Of a stretch of DNA of 64,000 nucleotides, positions 19,901-32,665 are shown one piece after another. The translations under genes were made by a program, and so were the position numbers. The notes beneath the pieces were generated by a model. The model was not told the DNA's origin and did not search any database. It saw nothing but the letters and a program-made list of their open reading frames with translations. Each line of letters opens with the position of its first letter. The first letter of the stretch is position 1. This stretch comes from Sabethes cyaneus (lineage: Eukaryota > Arthropoda > Insecta > Diptera > Culicidae): contig NC_071354.1 of NCBI RefSeq assembly GCF_943734655.1, forward strand, positions 8,712,001-8,776,000, written 5' to 3'.

Positions 19901-20290
19901 TCTCCTTCTCTTTTCCTTTTTTTTCCTGTCTCGTGTTTTGCTCTTTGCTTGACTCCTGAATATCCTGAATCCTCTGATTCGTTTTTCATCTTTCCCCTTT
20001 GGTTTTCCTTGTTTTCAAACCCATTACCTCTTTTCCAGTTTCGTTTTTTTGTTATTTTCGGTCCCGTTTTGACTTCTTTCGTTGCTTCCCTCTTTTCCCT
20101 TTCTGCTGTTCGCTGTTGTTGGTCGTCGCGGTATAAATTAGACTTGGCAATGGTTATGAAATTAAACTAAAAAATGAACTCAAGGTAGAAATTTAAATTG
20201 AATATAAATTGGATTTAAATTGTACTTGAAATTGTGTTTGAAATTGGACTTAAAATTAGTTTTAAACTTGAACTTGATTTATAGAATCAG
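19901..20290. repeat. Pyrimidine block P5, junction module and diverged GACTTGAAATT array
   Basis: A short pyrimidine-rich block (to about 20,130) is followed by AAATTAGACTTGGCAATGGT at 20,136 and then TTGAAATTGGACTTAAAATT-type repeats to about 20,290. The order matches 6,3xx and 9,3xx. Confidence 0.6.
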
Positions 20291-22669
20291 TGACGACTCA
20301 TTTCTCCTTAATCAAAACAAAATTTGCAAAATACTCATAGCAAGGTCGACTTCACGGCAAAACTGACAGCACTGCTTAGCGCTTGGCAAGCCATAAAAAA
20401 ATCACCACTTTATCATCACCAATGGTCATTAACTTTGGTTAGGCTCAAAAATTGATTACCTGTGGCTTCTCGCAGATAAAATTTTGTAATTATGGCTTTG
20501 CTTTCTGCCGATTATAGATAGTCCTTTGCTTATTGCTTCGTTATAATTGAAGGCATCATTAAGGCAATTAAAAGGACAACTTACCATTAGCAATCGAGAG
20601 GGCGCAGTTTTGCGTCTGTCTCCGATTTCGATTTTTGTTTACTAGGATGACTTGCCGTTTGTTTTTTTTCTCCTTTTGTTGGATTGCTTTGTTCCCCAAC
20701 ATCATCATCAGCTTGCCTGAACGATGACGGGTCTGCCAGTGACTATCCGATTGTTTGCGTGATTCCAATCAATTAGCAGGCCGGCACCTGGTCTGCTGTG
20801 CTGAGAGGTTTCAATCAACTCCCAATTTGTTGAACCTAGTAGGCCTCCGTTTTGACACCAATTGAGATTAGATTTTCGTGCCTCGTGGTGTTTCAGGTTT
20901 TCACGATTTTATGTTTACCGTTATTCGTTTGCCAAACGCGGAGCGTTCAATCCAGTCCTCACGTTAAAAAATTCATTTCGCAACCTTAATTCATTCCCGG
21001 ATCAGTACAGGTTTCAAGTAACACACAACTTGTCAGCCGGCGGCTGATCAAAGTCCGGCCACTACTTCACACTCCATTCGACATTCCACTTGTGGTAAAG
21101 TGAAAAGTTTGTCACGTGCGTTCGCTTTACCCGATTCTCGGAAGGATATGTACATGCATGAAACACACATTCGAGGCCACGGTAGTCATTTGAAACGATT
21201 GACTTCTCGGAATGCCTGCAGGCGTGGCCGGTCGCTCGCTCATTCAACAAGTATCAATTGGGCCCAATTGCACGCTAAACAACCGTAACGGGACACATCC
21301 TTCTCGCCGCGTGCGTTCCGTTCGAATAAGGAATCTATTCTTTGTCTCTAATGGGTCCAACTGGAAATGGTCCATAGAAGGTGCAATTCAAAAGTTCGCC
21401 TCCGGGGGAATCCATTCGAGAAGAACGATTCTCCTTAGAACGTCCACTTCGTGGGACACTTCAGAACCTGTGGCGATCTAGGTGTCCTCTCTCTCCCCGG
21501 GGGGATTCCATTCAACTGCAACTTCCTGTCCACGTGAAGTGCTTTCAACGGCGAGTGGCGAGGAGGCTAAGCACTGAGCAATTATTCCCAACCCAGCTTG
21601 TTGGTTGAAGAGCCCACATGTAGAGCTTTTCAAGTGCGTAAACGAACGTACGGACATGATCGTGGTACTTCATTGTGATGCCATGAATGTGACTGAGAAA
21701 AAAAAGGTGGACAAATAGGATGCAAAATATGCGTATCGGCCAGGTCGATTGTCACGTAAGAGTTTAGTGCCATTGTTCGGAGAGTTGTAAAATTTGAAGC
21801 AGGATTTTACAATAAAAGAATCAAGCAAAAGGTATCATCTGCGAACCGACCGAGCTTGAATGGAATGATATGCAGCCGAACAAATTGCAGCTTTGAATGA
21901 AAATTTTACGGCCAACTCTCGGCGGTATTGTCGTTTGTAACGACCGGTGGTTTGTGAATTCAACGGGATTCATTTTTACCTTAACATCGTATACGATACC
22001 GACAGAAAGCTTTTCAATGACTACTACGCCCGGGTCGCCTATCGATCAAAGCAATTCAATTGCAGTAAACATGCGTTTTACCTACGTTAAAAGTCGAGGT
22101 AAAAATGCTACCGCAATAAAACTCTAATTTACTATTCTCATATGGAAGTAAGTATTGTTGTTGAATGTAAGTCATTTAAGGTCATTGGACATATTTTACT
22201 AAAAAAACAGTTGAATAGCATAAGCATAAAATACCGCTTCAGTGCTGCTGCTCTGTTGTTGATTACAACTGGATACCTGGAAATGGCATACCTAACTATT
22301 TTATATGGTACGTTCGAATGCAAATTTTCAAACCAATGAAAAGGTTTAGCAATCGTTGTCATCGTTGTTGTCAGACAACAGGTAATTTTAAGGGAAATTG
22401 AACTTCAAATCTTAACTACGGAACGAAAAATATTTAAATTTTTTTTTATAAATTCCATGATAGAACACAGTTTTTCACGCTGTACCTACTTTGAAATTTT
22501 CTTAAAGAATTTGTTTAACCTGGATTAGGCAGAAAAATTTGATTGCATTTTTTTCAATATTCAATGTAAAAAGTTCAGCTTTTGATTGCTCTTTTGGAAG
22601 AAAACGGAATCTGTTTTTAATGCCAAAAAAATGTGAAAGGCTATACTAATAGCCCACTAATAAGCTACA
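20291..22669. other. Unique-looking DNA, no gene supported
   Basis: About 2.4 kb of mixed composition. Short frames on both strands have no recognisable domain. No window repeat is detected. It may be host intergenic or intronic sequence. Confidence 0.4.
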
Positions 22670-25600
22670 AAAATCCAATCCAAATCCAATCCAAATCCAA
22701 TCCAAATCCAATCCAAATCCAATCCAAATCCAATCCAAATCCAATCCAAATTCAATCCAAATCCAATCCAAATCCAATCCAAATCCAATCCAATGGATTC
22801 AAATCCAATCCAAATCCAATCCAAATCCAATCCAAATCCAATCCAAATCCAATCCAAATCCAATCCAAATCCAATCCAAATCCAATCCAAATCCAATCCA
22901 AATCCAATCCAAATCCAATCCAAATCCAATCCAAATCCAACCCAAATCCAATCCAAATCCAATCCAAATCCAATCCAAATCCAATCCAAATCCAATCCAA
23001 ATCCAATCCAAATCCAATCCAAATCCAATCCAAATCCAATCCAAATCCAATCCAAATCCAATCCAAATCCAATCCAAATCCAATCCAAATCCAATTCAAA
23101 TCCAATCCAAATCCAATCCAAATCCAATCCAAATCCAATCCACATCCAATCCAAATCCAATCCAAATCCAATCCAAATCCAATCCAAATCCAATCCAAAT
23201 CCAATCCAAATACAATCCAAATCCAATCCAAATCCAATCCAAATCCAATCCAAATCCAATCCAAATCCAATCCAAATCCAATCCAAATCCAATCCAAATC
23301 CAATCCAAATCCAATCCAAATCCAATCCAAATCCAATCCAAATCCAATCCAAATCCAATCCAAATCCAATCCAAATCCAATCCAAATCCAATCCAAATCC
23401 AATCCAAATCCAATCCAAATCCAATCCAAATCCAATCCAAATCCAATCCAAATCCAATCCAAATCCAATCCAAATCCAATCCAAATCCAATCCAAATCCA
23501 ATCCAAATCCAATCCAAATCCAATCCAAATCCAATCCAAATCCAATCCAAATCCAATCCAAATCCAATCCAAATCCAATCCAAATCCAATCCAAATCCAA
23601 TCCAAATCCAATCCAAATCCAATCCAAATCCAATCCAAATCCAATCCAAATCCAATCCAAAACCAATCCAAATCCAATCCAAATCCAATCCAAATCCAAT
23701 CCAAATCCAATCCAAATCCAATCCAAATCCAATCCAAATCCAATCCAAATCCAATCCAAATCCAATCCAAATCCAATCCAAATCCAATCCAAATCCAATC
23801 CAAATCCAATCCAAATCCAATCCAAATCCAATCCAAATCCAATCCAAATCCAATCCAAATCCAATCCAAATCCAATCCAAAACCAATCCAAATCCAATCC
23901 AAATCCAATCCAAATCCAATCCAAATCCAATCCAAATCCAATCCAAATCCAATCCAAATCCAATCCAAATCCAATCCAAATCCAATCCAAATCCAATCCA
24001 AATCCAATCCAAATCCAATCCAAATCCAATCCAAATCCAATCCAAATCCAATCCAAATCTATCCAAATCCAATCCAAATCCAATCCAAATCCAATCCAAA
24101 TCCAATCCAAATCCAATCCAAATCCAATCCAAATCCAATCCAAATCCAATCCAAATCCAATCCAAATCCAATCCAAATCCAATCCAAATCCAATCCAAAT
24201 CCAATCCAAATCCAATCCAAATCCAATCCAAATTCAATCCAAATCCAATCCAAATCCAATCCAAATCCAATCCAAATCCAATCCAAATCCAATCCAAATC
24301 CAATCCAAATCCAATCCAAATCCAATCCAAATCCAATCCAAATCCAATCCAAATCCAATCCAAATCCAATCCAAATCCAATCCAAATCCAATCCAAATCC
24401 AATCCAAATCCAATCCAAATCCAATCCAAATCCAATCCAAATCCAATCCAAATCCAATCCAAATCCAATCCAAATCCAATCCAAATCCAATCCAAATCCA
24501 ATCCAAATCCAATCCAAATCCAATCCAAATCCAATCCAAATCCAATCCAAATCCAATCCAAATCCAATCCAAAGCCAATCCAAATCCAATCCAAATCCAA
24601 TCCAAAACCAATCCAAATCCAATCCAAATCCAATCCAAATCCAATCCAAATCCAATCCAAATCCAATCCAAATCCAATCCAAATCCAATCCAAATCCAAT
24701 CCAAATCCAATCCAAATCCAATCCAAATCCAATCCAAATCCAATCCAAATCCAATCCAAATCCAATCCAAATCCAATCCAAATCCAATCCAAATCCAATC
24801 CAAATCCAATCCAAAACCAATCCAAATCCAATCCAAATCCAATCCAAATCCAATCCAAATCCAATCCAAATCCAATCCAAATCCAATCCAAATCCAATCC
24901 AAATTCAATCCAAATCCAATCCAAATCCAATCCAAATCCAATCCAAATCCAATCCAAATCCAATCCAAATCTATTCCAAATCCAATCCAAATCCAATCCA
25001 AATCCAATCCAAATCCAATCCAAATCCAATCCAAATCCAATCCAAATCCAATCCAAATCCAATCCAAATCCAATCCAAATCCAATCCAAATCCAATCCAA
25101 ATCCAATCCAAATCCAATCCAAATCCAATCCAAATCCAATCCAAATCCAATCCAAATCCAATCCAAATCCAATCCAAATCCAATCCAAATCCAATCCAAA
25201 TCCAATCCAAATCCAATCCAAATCCAATCCAAATCCAATCCAAATCCAATCCAAATCCAATCCAAATCCAATCCAAATCCAATCCAAATCCAATCCAAAT
25301 CCAATCCAAATCCAATCCAAATCCAATCCAAATCCAATCCAAATCCAATCCAAATCCAATCCAAATCCAATCCAAATCCAATCCAAATCCAATCCAAATC
25401 CAATCCAAATCCAATCCAAATCCAATCCAAATCCAATCCAAATCCAATCCAAATCCAATCCAAATCCAATCCAAATCCAATCCAAATCCAATCCAAATCC
25501 AATCCAAATCCAATCCAAATCCAATCCAAATCCAATCCAAATCCAATCCAAATCCAATCCAAATCCAATCCAAATCCAATCCAAATCCAATCCAAATCCA

Positions 25601-26145
25601 ATCCAAATCCAATCCAAATCCAATCCAAATCCAATCCAAATCCAATCCAAATCCAATCCAAATCCAATCCAAATCCAATCCAAATCCAATCCAAATCCAA
25701 TCCAAATCCAATCCAAATCCAATCCAAATCCAATCCAAATCCAAATCCAAATCCAATCCAAATCCAATCCAAATCCAATCCAAATCCAATCCAAATCCAA
25801 TCCAAATCCAATCCAAATCCAATCCAAATCCAATCCAAATCCAATCCAAATCCAAATCCAAATCCAATCCAATTCCAATCCAAATCCAATCCAAATCCAA
25901 TCCAAATCCAATCCAAATCCAATCCAAATCCAATCCAAATCCAATCCAATTCCAATCCAAATCCAATCCAAATCCAATCCAATTCCAGTCCAAATCCAAT
26001 CCAAATCCAATCCAAATCCAATCCAAATCCAATCCAAATCCAATCCAAATCCAATCCAAATCCAATTCAAATCCAATCCAAATCCAATCCAAATCCAATC
26101 CAAATCCAATCCAAATCCAATCCAAATCCAATCCAAATCCAATCC
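22670..26145. repeat. 11-bp minisatellite, unit CCAAATCCAAT, about 316 copies
   Basis: Near-perfect head-to-tail array. Rare variants include CCAATGGATTCAAAT at about 22,793, single substitutions (ACCAATCC, CACATCC, TACAATCC), a short deletion at about 24,060, and CCAAATCCAAATCCAAAT expansions at about 25,738 and 25,850. Because 11 is not divisible by 3 and the unit has no stop in any phase on either strand, every frame on both strands stays open for over 1,100 codons with an 11-residue repeat. These frames are not evidence for a protein. Confidence 0.95.
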
Positions 26146-26290
26146 TAATCCTTTCTAAATCCAATCCAGTTTCAATTCAGATCCAATCCTAATCCTTTCT
26201 AAATCCAATCCAGTTTCAACTCAGATCCTAACCAAATATCCATATCCAATTCAAGTCCAATCCAAATTCAATTTAATTCCAATCAAAACT
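26146..26290. repeat. Degenerate border of the minisatellite, with a 43-bp direct duplication
   Basis: CTAATCCTTTCTAAATCC..AGTTTCAAYTCAGATCC occurs twice in tandem (26,145-26,187 and 26,188-26,230). Scattered CCAATCCAAAT relatives follow to about 26,285. The decay is one-sided: the left edge at 22,670 is abrupt. Confidence 0.7.
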
Positions 26291-26519
26291 CCGCGATCGC
26301 TATCAAATGGTGATTTGAGTGAGGAAAAATGCTTACGAGCTGGAAGTTGTCGTACGTCGCTAATCGCACAAGGCTAATGACGGTGACAAAACCTCACAAG
26401 CCACGAATTCTCATTCCTCCTCTGATCAGCATGATTTCAGCCCCGGTAGATTCGCAACAGCGAATTTGTTACCCCTTGTTTAACGACCGTGGATGGCAGA
26501 TTGCTAGTTAATGTCACCT
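26291..26519. other. No gene supported
   Basis: Short unique stretch between the satellite border and a LINE-like leader. No feature is recognised. Confidence 0.3.
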
Positions 26520-28960
26520 GTGCGGATTTGAAAGCGACCGGGTATGAAATGGGGAAGGCAAAGCCTGCCTAGCGCCCCCACGTGGTCATACCTGGTAATG
26601 TTCTATTGAGTAGCCAAGCTAGGAGGTGCGATGCTGGGTAGTTCCCGGCTGCCTGATTTCAAAACCGCGGTTTTGGACAGACGGCGGAGCCCCACGGCCT
26701 TGCTAATAGGTAAGCCTAATAAAAGTTATTTTAATTGTTTTTTTTTTGTTTTAGCTTATGAAGCATCTCCTGCTGTATAGTAAAAACTTTGGCCAAAACG
26801 AGTTTTAATACTGCACATGGATACCAAAATGAAAAAATTAAATTAATTATTAGAAGCACTTATGGAACCTCTAACAATGCTACTCTAATCCATACGAAGG
26901 ACTGCTGGTGAGATTGTTCTATTTTTGTTTATATTTACGAAATTTCATCTTAATATCATATTATTAATAGTACTATTATTGATATCATAAATGTGGAAGG
27001 CTGGATGATGGAGTGGATTGCCAACCTGAATCTTTAGGTCTGAAGCAAATATGGCATTTCTCAACTCAAAACAAACAAATCATCATGTGGGTTAAAGTTG
27101 GTACAGCGAAATCGATTATTACATGGAAGGATCCTAATGCTGGAAGGCGACTCTCATAACCCCGGAATGCGCACAAGTGCCTCTGCTTGTGGGTCCGCTC
27201 AATCCCTTTTGGACCTTCTGTAACAGCATTAGTGTGAAATTCTAATCAAATTTGGATCTACTGTAATTCTACCTACATACATTGGCAAGTCCTTGAAATG
27301 ATGGTGGCTTTCCGTTACTACTACTACTACCTATACGGATTTGAAAGCGACCTTTCACAAAATTGAACAAACAGTGGAGCTACGATCATCATCTCACCCA
27401 ACGTGAAGAACGATGCAAGTCACAGTACAGTCCAAATCCGATTGTCTGGTAGGACTGATTCTTCAAAACGTTTCAGTAATATAAGCGGCACTGAAAACTG
27501 TCAACCGTATACCAGACACGTCAAAGCGTCCTTCTCGGCGTGGATGAGGCATTGGCTTCTTCCGATCAGTTAGGTGCTTGAAACTTCAAAGACGACTATC
27601 AGAGCGGTTGCTACTCCCGAAGTATACAAACTGATGTGTTTGATGGGAAATGCCAACGAGAGGTGGAGAAAAAAAATATTGCTTGGAAAAATTATCTGAG
27701 CATTGCCATTAGGGAGAACTTGGCCCAATATCGACAAGCAAGGAACCAGTTGACCGCGATCCTGAGGAGAAAAATGCTCCAAAAGAAGGATAGAGATAGT
27801 GAAAAATTAGAACAGCTATTTCGAGCTAATGGCACGCGCAAGTTTTACGAGGTGTACCAATGGCAGGGTCTGATAGAAGTCTCCAAGAAGTCAAACGAGA
27901 AATAGGGTTGTTGAAGACTAACAAAGCCGCTGATAAGTGTCGGATTTCGGAGCTGATCAAAATTATAACGCGTATAACTAGGTTTAACTATATATTTATC
28001 GTATGAATTGGGACCGCTTACTCTCGCTGTTCGCGATTGTCTGCCTGTTACACCGGCTGTCACTGATAGTACAAGGTTTCATGGGAGTTCGTGCAACTGC
28101 GGACCAGATTTTCAGCACCCAACAGATCTTGTACGTAGAAATGTCGGGAGTATGTGCCCACGATACAGTCGATCGAGACCAGATGGTTATGGCAGATAAT
28201 GAACTAATGTGGTTTTTCGGGTAAACTGACGTGACTGATCAACGCTGCATGCTGTTCAACATCGTTCTTTAGGGGATGATCCGACTAGCGGCCATCGAAA
28301 CGTCGGGGCACGATTTTGACCAAGGGTAGCCAACACCTAGGTTTTGCAGATGACTTTAATATCATAGTCAGGAACTTTGCAATGGCGAAGGCAATCTACG
28401 CCAAACTGAAAGCGGAGCTTAGGAGGACTGGGCTAAAAATAAATGCGTCGAAGACCATGAAACACGAAAGGAAGATGCTCAAAGGAAACAAACGCGTGTC
28501 TCCCACGGACGATAATCGTTGACGGCGACGAACTAGAAGTGGTAGATGAGTTTGTTTATTTGAGATCGCTGATGACCTTGGACACCAACACTGGGAAGGA
28601 GATCCAGTGGCGCATTCAAGCGGTAAATCGGGCCTACTTTACACTTACGATCAAGAAGTATACGCCATCGTACGATGCTGGTGATGCACAAAACCCTTAG
28701 TGCAAACTGAAAGCGGCGAGTGGCGGAGGCGTATGAATCACGAGCTACATGCACTGCTAAGAGAGATTTCCATCGTATATCTGGTGCAAGTCGGTAGGCT
28801 CTGGCGGGCTGGACACGTCGTAAGAATGCCGGATGATAGTGCGATGAAAGCCGTTCTCTTCAATAAGAGGCTAAACGTGTAAGTCGGCTTGACGAGTTCG
28901 AGTTTGACTTTTAAGATGACTAGGAAATTGGCGAACAGTGTCCCAATGTCGAGTAAAATG
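26520..28960 (+). mobile_element. LINE family A, decayed copy with leader
   Basis: A GC-rich leader-like region (about 26,550-26,720, with GGGTAGTTCCCGGCTGCC) and a degraded 5' part are followed by ORF2 remnants. At 27,636-27,905 lies CQREVEKKNIAWKNYL and YRQARNQLTAILRRK, the linker between endonuclease and RT. From 28,073, RT pieces appear: GFMGVRATADQIF, HDTVDRDQM, HLGFADDFNIIVRNFA at 28,330 and GLKINASK. The C-terminal part (DELEVVDEFVYLRSL; SGEWRRRMNHEL; RAGHVVRMPDDSAMK) runs to about 28,880. Many frameshifts and deletions. The tail region GCTGCTGACGACGAC replaces the GAA tail. Inclusion of the leader is an inference from position. Confidence 0.75.
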
Positions 28961-29189
28961 GAGACGATTGCTTAAAACAGCACCAGCCACCCCGGCTCTA
29001 GGCTGCTGACGACGACCAATACAAGCACTGAACAACATAGCAAGCAGCTTAAGGATCCAGTCAGTCCAAACCACTTGATAAATGGATATGAATTCTTGAC
29101 AGTTTCATTGTGGTCACGCTGCGGTTCTGAAATAACTTTGCACCATGAACCAGAACAAATGATAATCCAGTGTGACCAGTGAGGATTTT
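28961..29189. other. No gene supported
   Basis: Flank between the LINE and the 175-bp repeat cluster. No motif recognised. Confidence 0.3.
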
Positions 29190-30180
29190 TTCCGAAAAAA
29201 GTTCTTTATCTCTATATCTCAAAATGCCGCTAGGCTAGGATCAATCTTTTAATACAAGAGAAAGATATTTTTATAAGGCTTCCGATGGTGTAGTACTTGT
29301 TCACGGCATGGATCTGTTTCTAGCAGTTTTTGCCAAAAGAAGCCACATTTTACCCTACTTTTTTCAACATGAAAATATGAAAAGATCCATATCTTCGCAT
29401 TCCGTTAGGATAAAATTTATCTTTTTTCACCATAAATAAGCTATCTTCAAGAGGAATCCGATGCGAAGGTATTTGTGTACGACACATGATTGTTTCTCAA
29501 TATTTAGTGAACGGGACACAACACTATTAATAGTTCTTACAAAACGGATAGCTTACATTTAAACCGACCGGTTTCGGGAAATATGTTTCCCATCAACGGG
29601 GTGATGTCCAAGTTTTTGTAGTGAAAACATGATTGTTTCTTGCTGTTTTAGTCAATTAAACGCCACTTTATCCTAGTGTTATCAATGACGATCCACAAAA
29701 GTGAATATCTCTGGATTCCACTGGGATAAATTAAATATTTTTTCACCAATAGAATGTTGTTAGTTGGGTGTTAGTTTACAGCACCTATTTTTGTCTTGTA
29801 GCTATGATGAAATAAAGATCTTGCTACCTTGATTAGGTAAAGTTAACTGAGAAAATTAGGGTAAAATAACTAATTTTGTCGCGATCAAATACCCTGTCAT
29901 AGGAATAATATTAGCATAATATAAGCTTTCTTTTGGCGAAAAAAGATCGGTTTTATTCTAGCAGGCTCCAGAGTTATTGATCAATACATCTATGTACTCC
30001 AAGAAAAGCAGGGTAAAATCCCTTTCATTTGGCCTAAACTGCTAGGAACAAAGGCGTGCCGTAAGCAAGGACCACACCTTTGTAATCCTGATTAAAATAC
30101 CTTTCTTTTGATATAAAAATATTGAATGTAGCCCAGCGGTATCTGAAGATATTGAGATAAAGGAATTTTCTGCAAAAAAA
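29190..30180. repeat. Diverged ~175-bp units, three direct then two inverted
   Basis: Direct units begin near 29,213, 29,388 and 29,617 and share ATATCT..GCATTCCGTTAGGAT, TTTTTTCACCATAAATAAGC, GTTCACGGCATGGAT and CCACATTTTACCCT. From about 29,860 the same blocks occur as complements (GGGTAAAAT, GCTAGGAACAA, GTGCCGTAAGCAAGGA, CCAGCGGTATCTGAAGATAT). The block can therefore fold back on itself. Related sequence occurs at about 44,640-44,960. It is non-coding. Confidence 0.55.
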
Positions 30181-31600
30181 ATCCCTACTGTGGATTTTGG
30201 ATGGAGCGATGGTTGGTGAATATAGCGGGTGGGTTGAAACTTCCCATTACAGTATTTTGGCGTTTTGATCTTATCGTTGGAATGCATATGCCTTCCGTCA
30301 CCAGCCAGTAACTATTTGTGCCAAAATCTCTTTCCTGCCCACCGTTGAAATAGTTGGTCACAGATGTCTATACATCGTTCTATATGACTTCTAAATCAAA
30401 ATTTTTATTTTTCAGCTATGCAAACATATTCTAAAATGTTCAAATTACCTTTGTTGGTTTGATATTGACATTCGAGGCTCTAAAGCTAAATTTAATTTCG
30501 AGCATTGTTCAGGAAAACAGAAAACAATATTTTGATATTTGTATTCAATTATGGTTGGAACCAAAAACTCGAAGAAATGAAAAAAAAACAAGGATCTACA
30601 GCTTTTCTTAACATTTCTTAATTGTTCAAAGTTTTATATTAAACGGCTTCAGTTATATATTTTTGAAATACTTGATATCCGGAAAAACGAAGAATTTCTG
30701 TTAGAATTTCGCGGAGAAATTAGTGATTAATTTTTTGTTGATTACAGATCCTTAAACTAAAAAAAAATAATTTTACAGTAGAAAAGTCTCCCAAAAATTT
30801 ATAATTATCCTAGTTTGATGATGACGATTAGATTGTTGAGCTCTATATTTGTTAATCAGCTTTCTTTGTTTGAAGCTTCAAAGACGTGATCTAACTTTCA
30901 ATCCAAATTTCCACAAGAAACCCAATCTTCCCAATTGATGTAATAAACCTTTCAATGAATCGAACCGCATTTGGCGGCTCATCTCAAATCTGTCTACCAC
31001 GGGCATTCGGGCAGCTGTCGTGTCGGCTCTCGGCTGACAGAAATGCATGTGTTGTTTGTTTAGTATAATTTCTCTCTCGAACAATTGATTTGTTTTGTAA
31101 CAGGATTGGTACCAAACCGGCATCGTTCACTCATTCATGGCCAGGGACCGCTAAGAAAAGGAAGGTTTCCGGTGTCAAAGCAAAGCCCGGTACCAGTTCG
31201 GTTTAGTTTTTGCGTTGTTGCTATAGCCACAAACTGTGTGCGGAGATGCTTTTGCTCTTCCGAAAGGTTCACTTTGATGAAAAGCGCAAAATCCGGAAGG
31301 TTTTCTTCTTTTTCCTGCTGGCTTCAATTGATACTGCTTAACAAAGTGTGCAATATTGATGGTACATCTTTTTTTTCTCCAGACAGTTTTTCTGGATAAT
31401 AAAATCTGACATCTCACTACGGGACGCCGTAGTGCATTGTAGCCGAAGAAGCCGAAGTTTTATTCAATTTCACGTTCAATTGTCTGTTCTGTTTTTATTT
31501 GTGTCGGTCTCGTTCCGGGAAGACAATCGATTAAGGTGTTGCTTGTTTTGTCCACACACAGCCAGCAGTCATACTCAGGAAGTACAGTTGAAGATTAGAG
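30181..31600. other. Unique-looking DNA, no gene supported
   Basis: AT-rich to 30,880, more balanced to 31,600. Short overlapping frames on both strands, none with a recognisable domain. Confidence 0.4.
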
Positions 31601-32665
31601 GTAGAGTAGAGTAGAGTAGAGTAGAGTAGAGTAGAGTAGAGTAGAGTAGAGTAGAGTAGAGTAGAGTAGAGTAGAGTAGAGTAGAGTAGAGTAGAGTAGA
31701 GTAGAGTAGAGTAGAGTAGAGTAGAGTAGAGTAGAGTAGAGTAGAGTAGAGTAGAGTAGAGTAGAGTAGAGTAGAGTAGAGTAGAGTAGAGTAGAGTAGA
31801 GTAGAGTAGAGTAGAGTAGAGTAGAGTAGAGTAGAGTAGAGTAGAGTAGAGTAGAGTAGAGTAGAGTAGAGTAGAGTAGAGTAGAGTAGAGTAGAGTAGA
31901 GTAGAGTAGAGTAGAGTAGAGTAGAGTAGAGTAGAGTAGAGTAGAGTAGAGTAGAGTAGAGTAGAGTAGAGTAGAGTAGAGTAGAGTAGAGTAGAGTAGA
32001 GTAGAGTAGAGTAGAGTAGAGTAGAGTAGAGTAGAGTAGAGTAGAGTAGAGTAGAGTAGAGTAGAGTAGAGTAGAGTAGAGTAGAGTAGAGTAGAGTAGA
32101 GTAGAGTAGAGTAGAGTAGAGTAGAGTAGAGTAGAGTAGAGTAGAGTAGAGTAGAGTAGAGTAGAGTAGAGTAGAGTAGAGTAGAGTAGAGTAGAGTAGA
32201 GTAGAGTAGAGTAGAGTAGAGTAGAGTAGAGTAGAGTAGAGTAGAGTAGAGTAGAGTAGAGTAGAGTAGAGTAGAGTAGAGTAGAGTAGAGTAGAGTAGA
32301 GTAGAGTAGAGTAGAGTAGAGTAGAGTAGAGTAGAGTAGAGTAGAGTAGAGTAGAGTAGAGTAGAGTAGAGTAGAGTAGAGTAGAGTAGAGTAGAGTAGA
32401 GTAGAGTAGAGTAGAGTAGAGTAGAGTAGAGTAGAGTAGAGTAGAGTAGAGTAGAGTAGAGTAGAGTAGAGTAGAGTAGAGTAGAGTAGAGTAGAGTAGA
32501 GTAGAGTAGAGTAGAGTAGAGTAGAGTAGAGTAGAGTAGAGTAGAGTAGAGTAGAGTAGAGTAGAGTAGAGTAGAGTAGAGTAGAGTAGAGTAGAGTAGA
32601 GTAGAGTAGAGTAGAGTAGAGTAGAGTAGAATAGAATAGAATAGAATAGAATAGAATAGAATAGA
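31601..32665. repeat. Perfect pentanucleotide array (GTAGA)206 then (ATAGA)7
   Basis: 31,601-32,630 is 1,030 bp of GTAGA without a visible error. It switches cleanly to ATAGA for seven copies, then TCAGA, CCAGA, CCAGA. On the minus strand it reads as an endless Leu-Leu-Tyr-Ser-Thr frame, which is a by-product of the repeat. Confidence 0.97.

Noticed and set aside
22633..26164. Open frames of up to 1,171 codons on both strands across the 11-bp array
   Set aside because: They follow automatically from a stop-free 11-bp unit. The peptide is an 11-residue repeat in every frame, with no start context, domain or splice structure.
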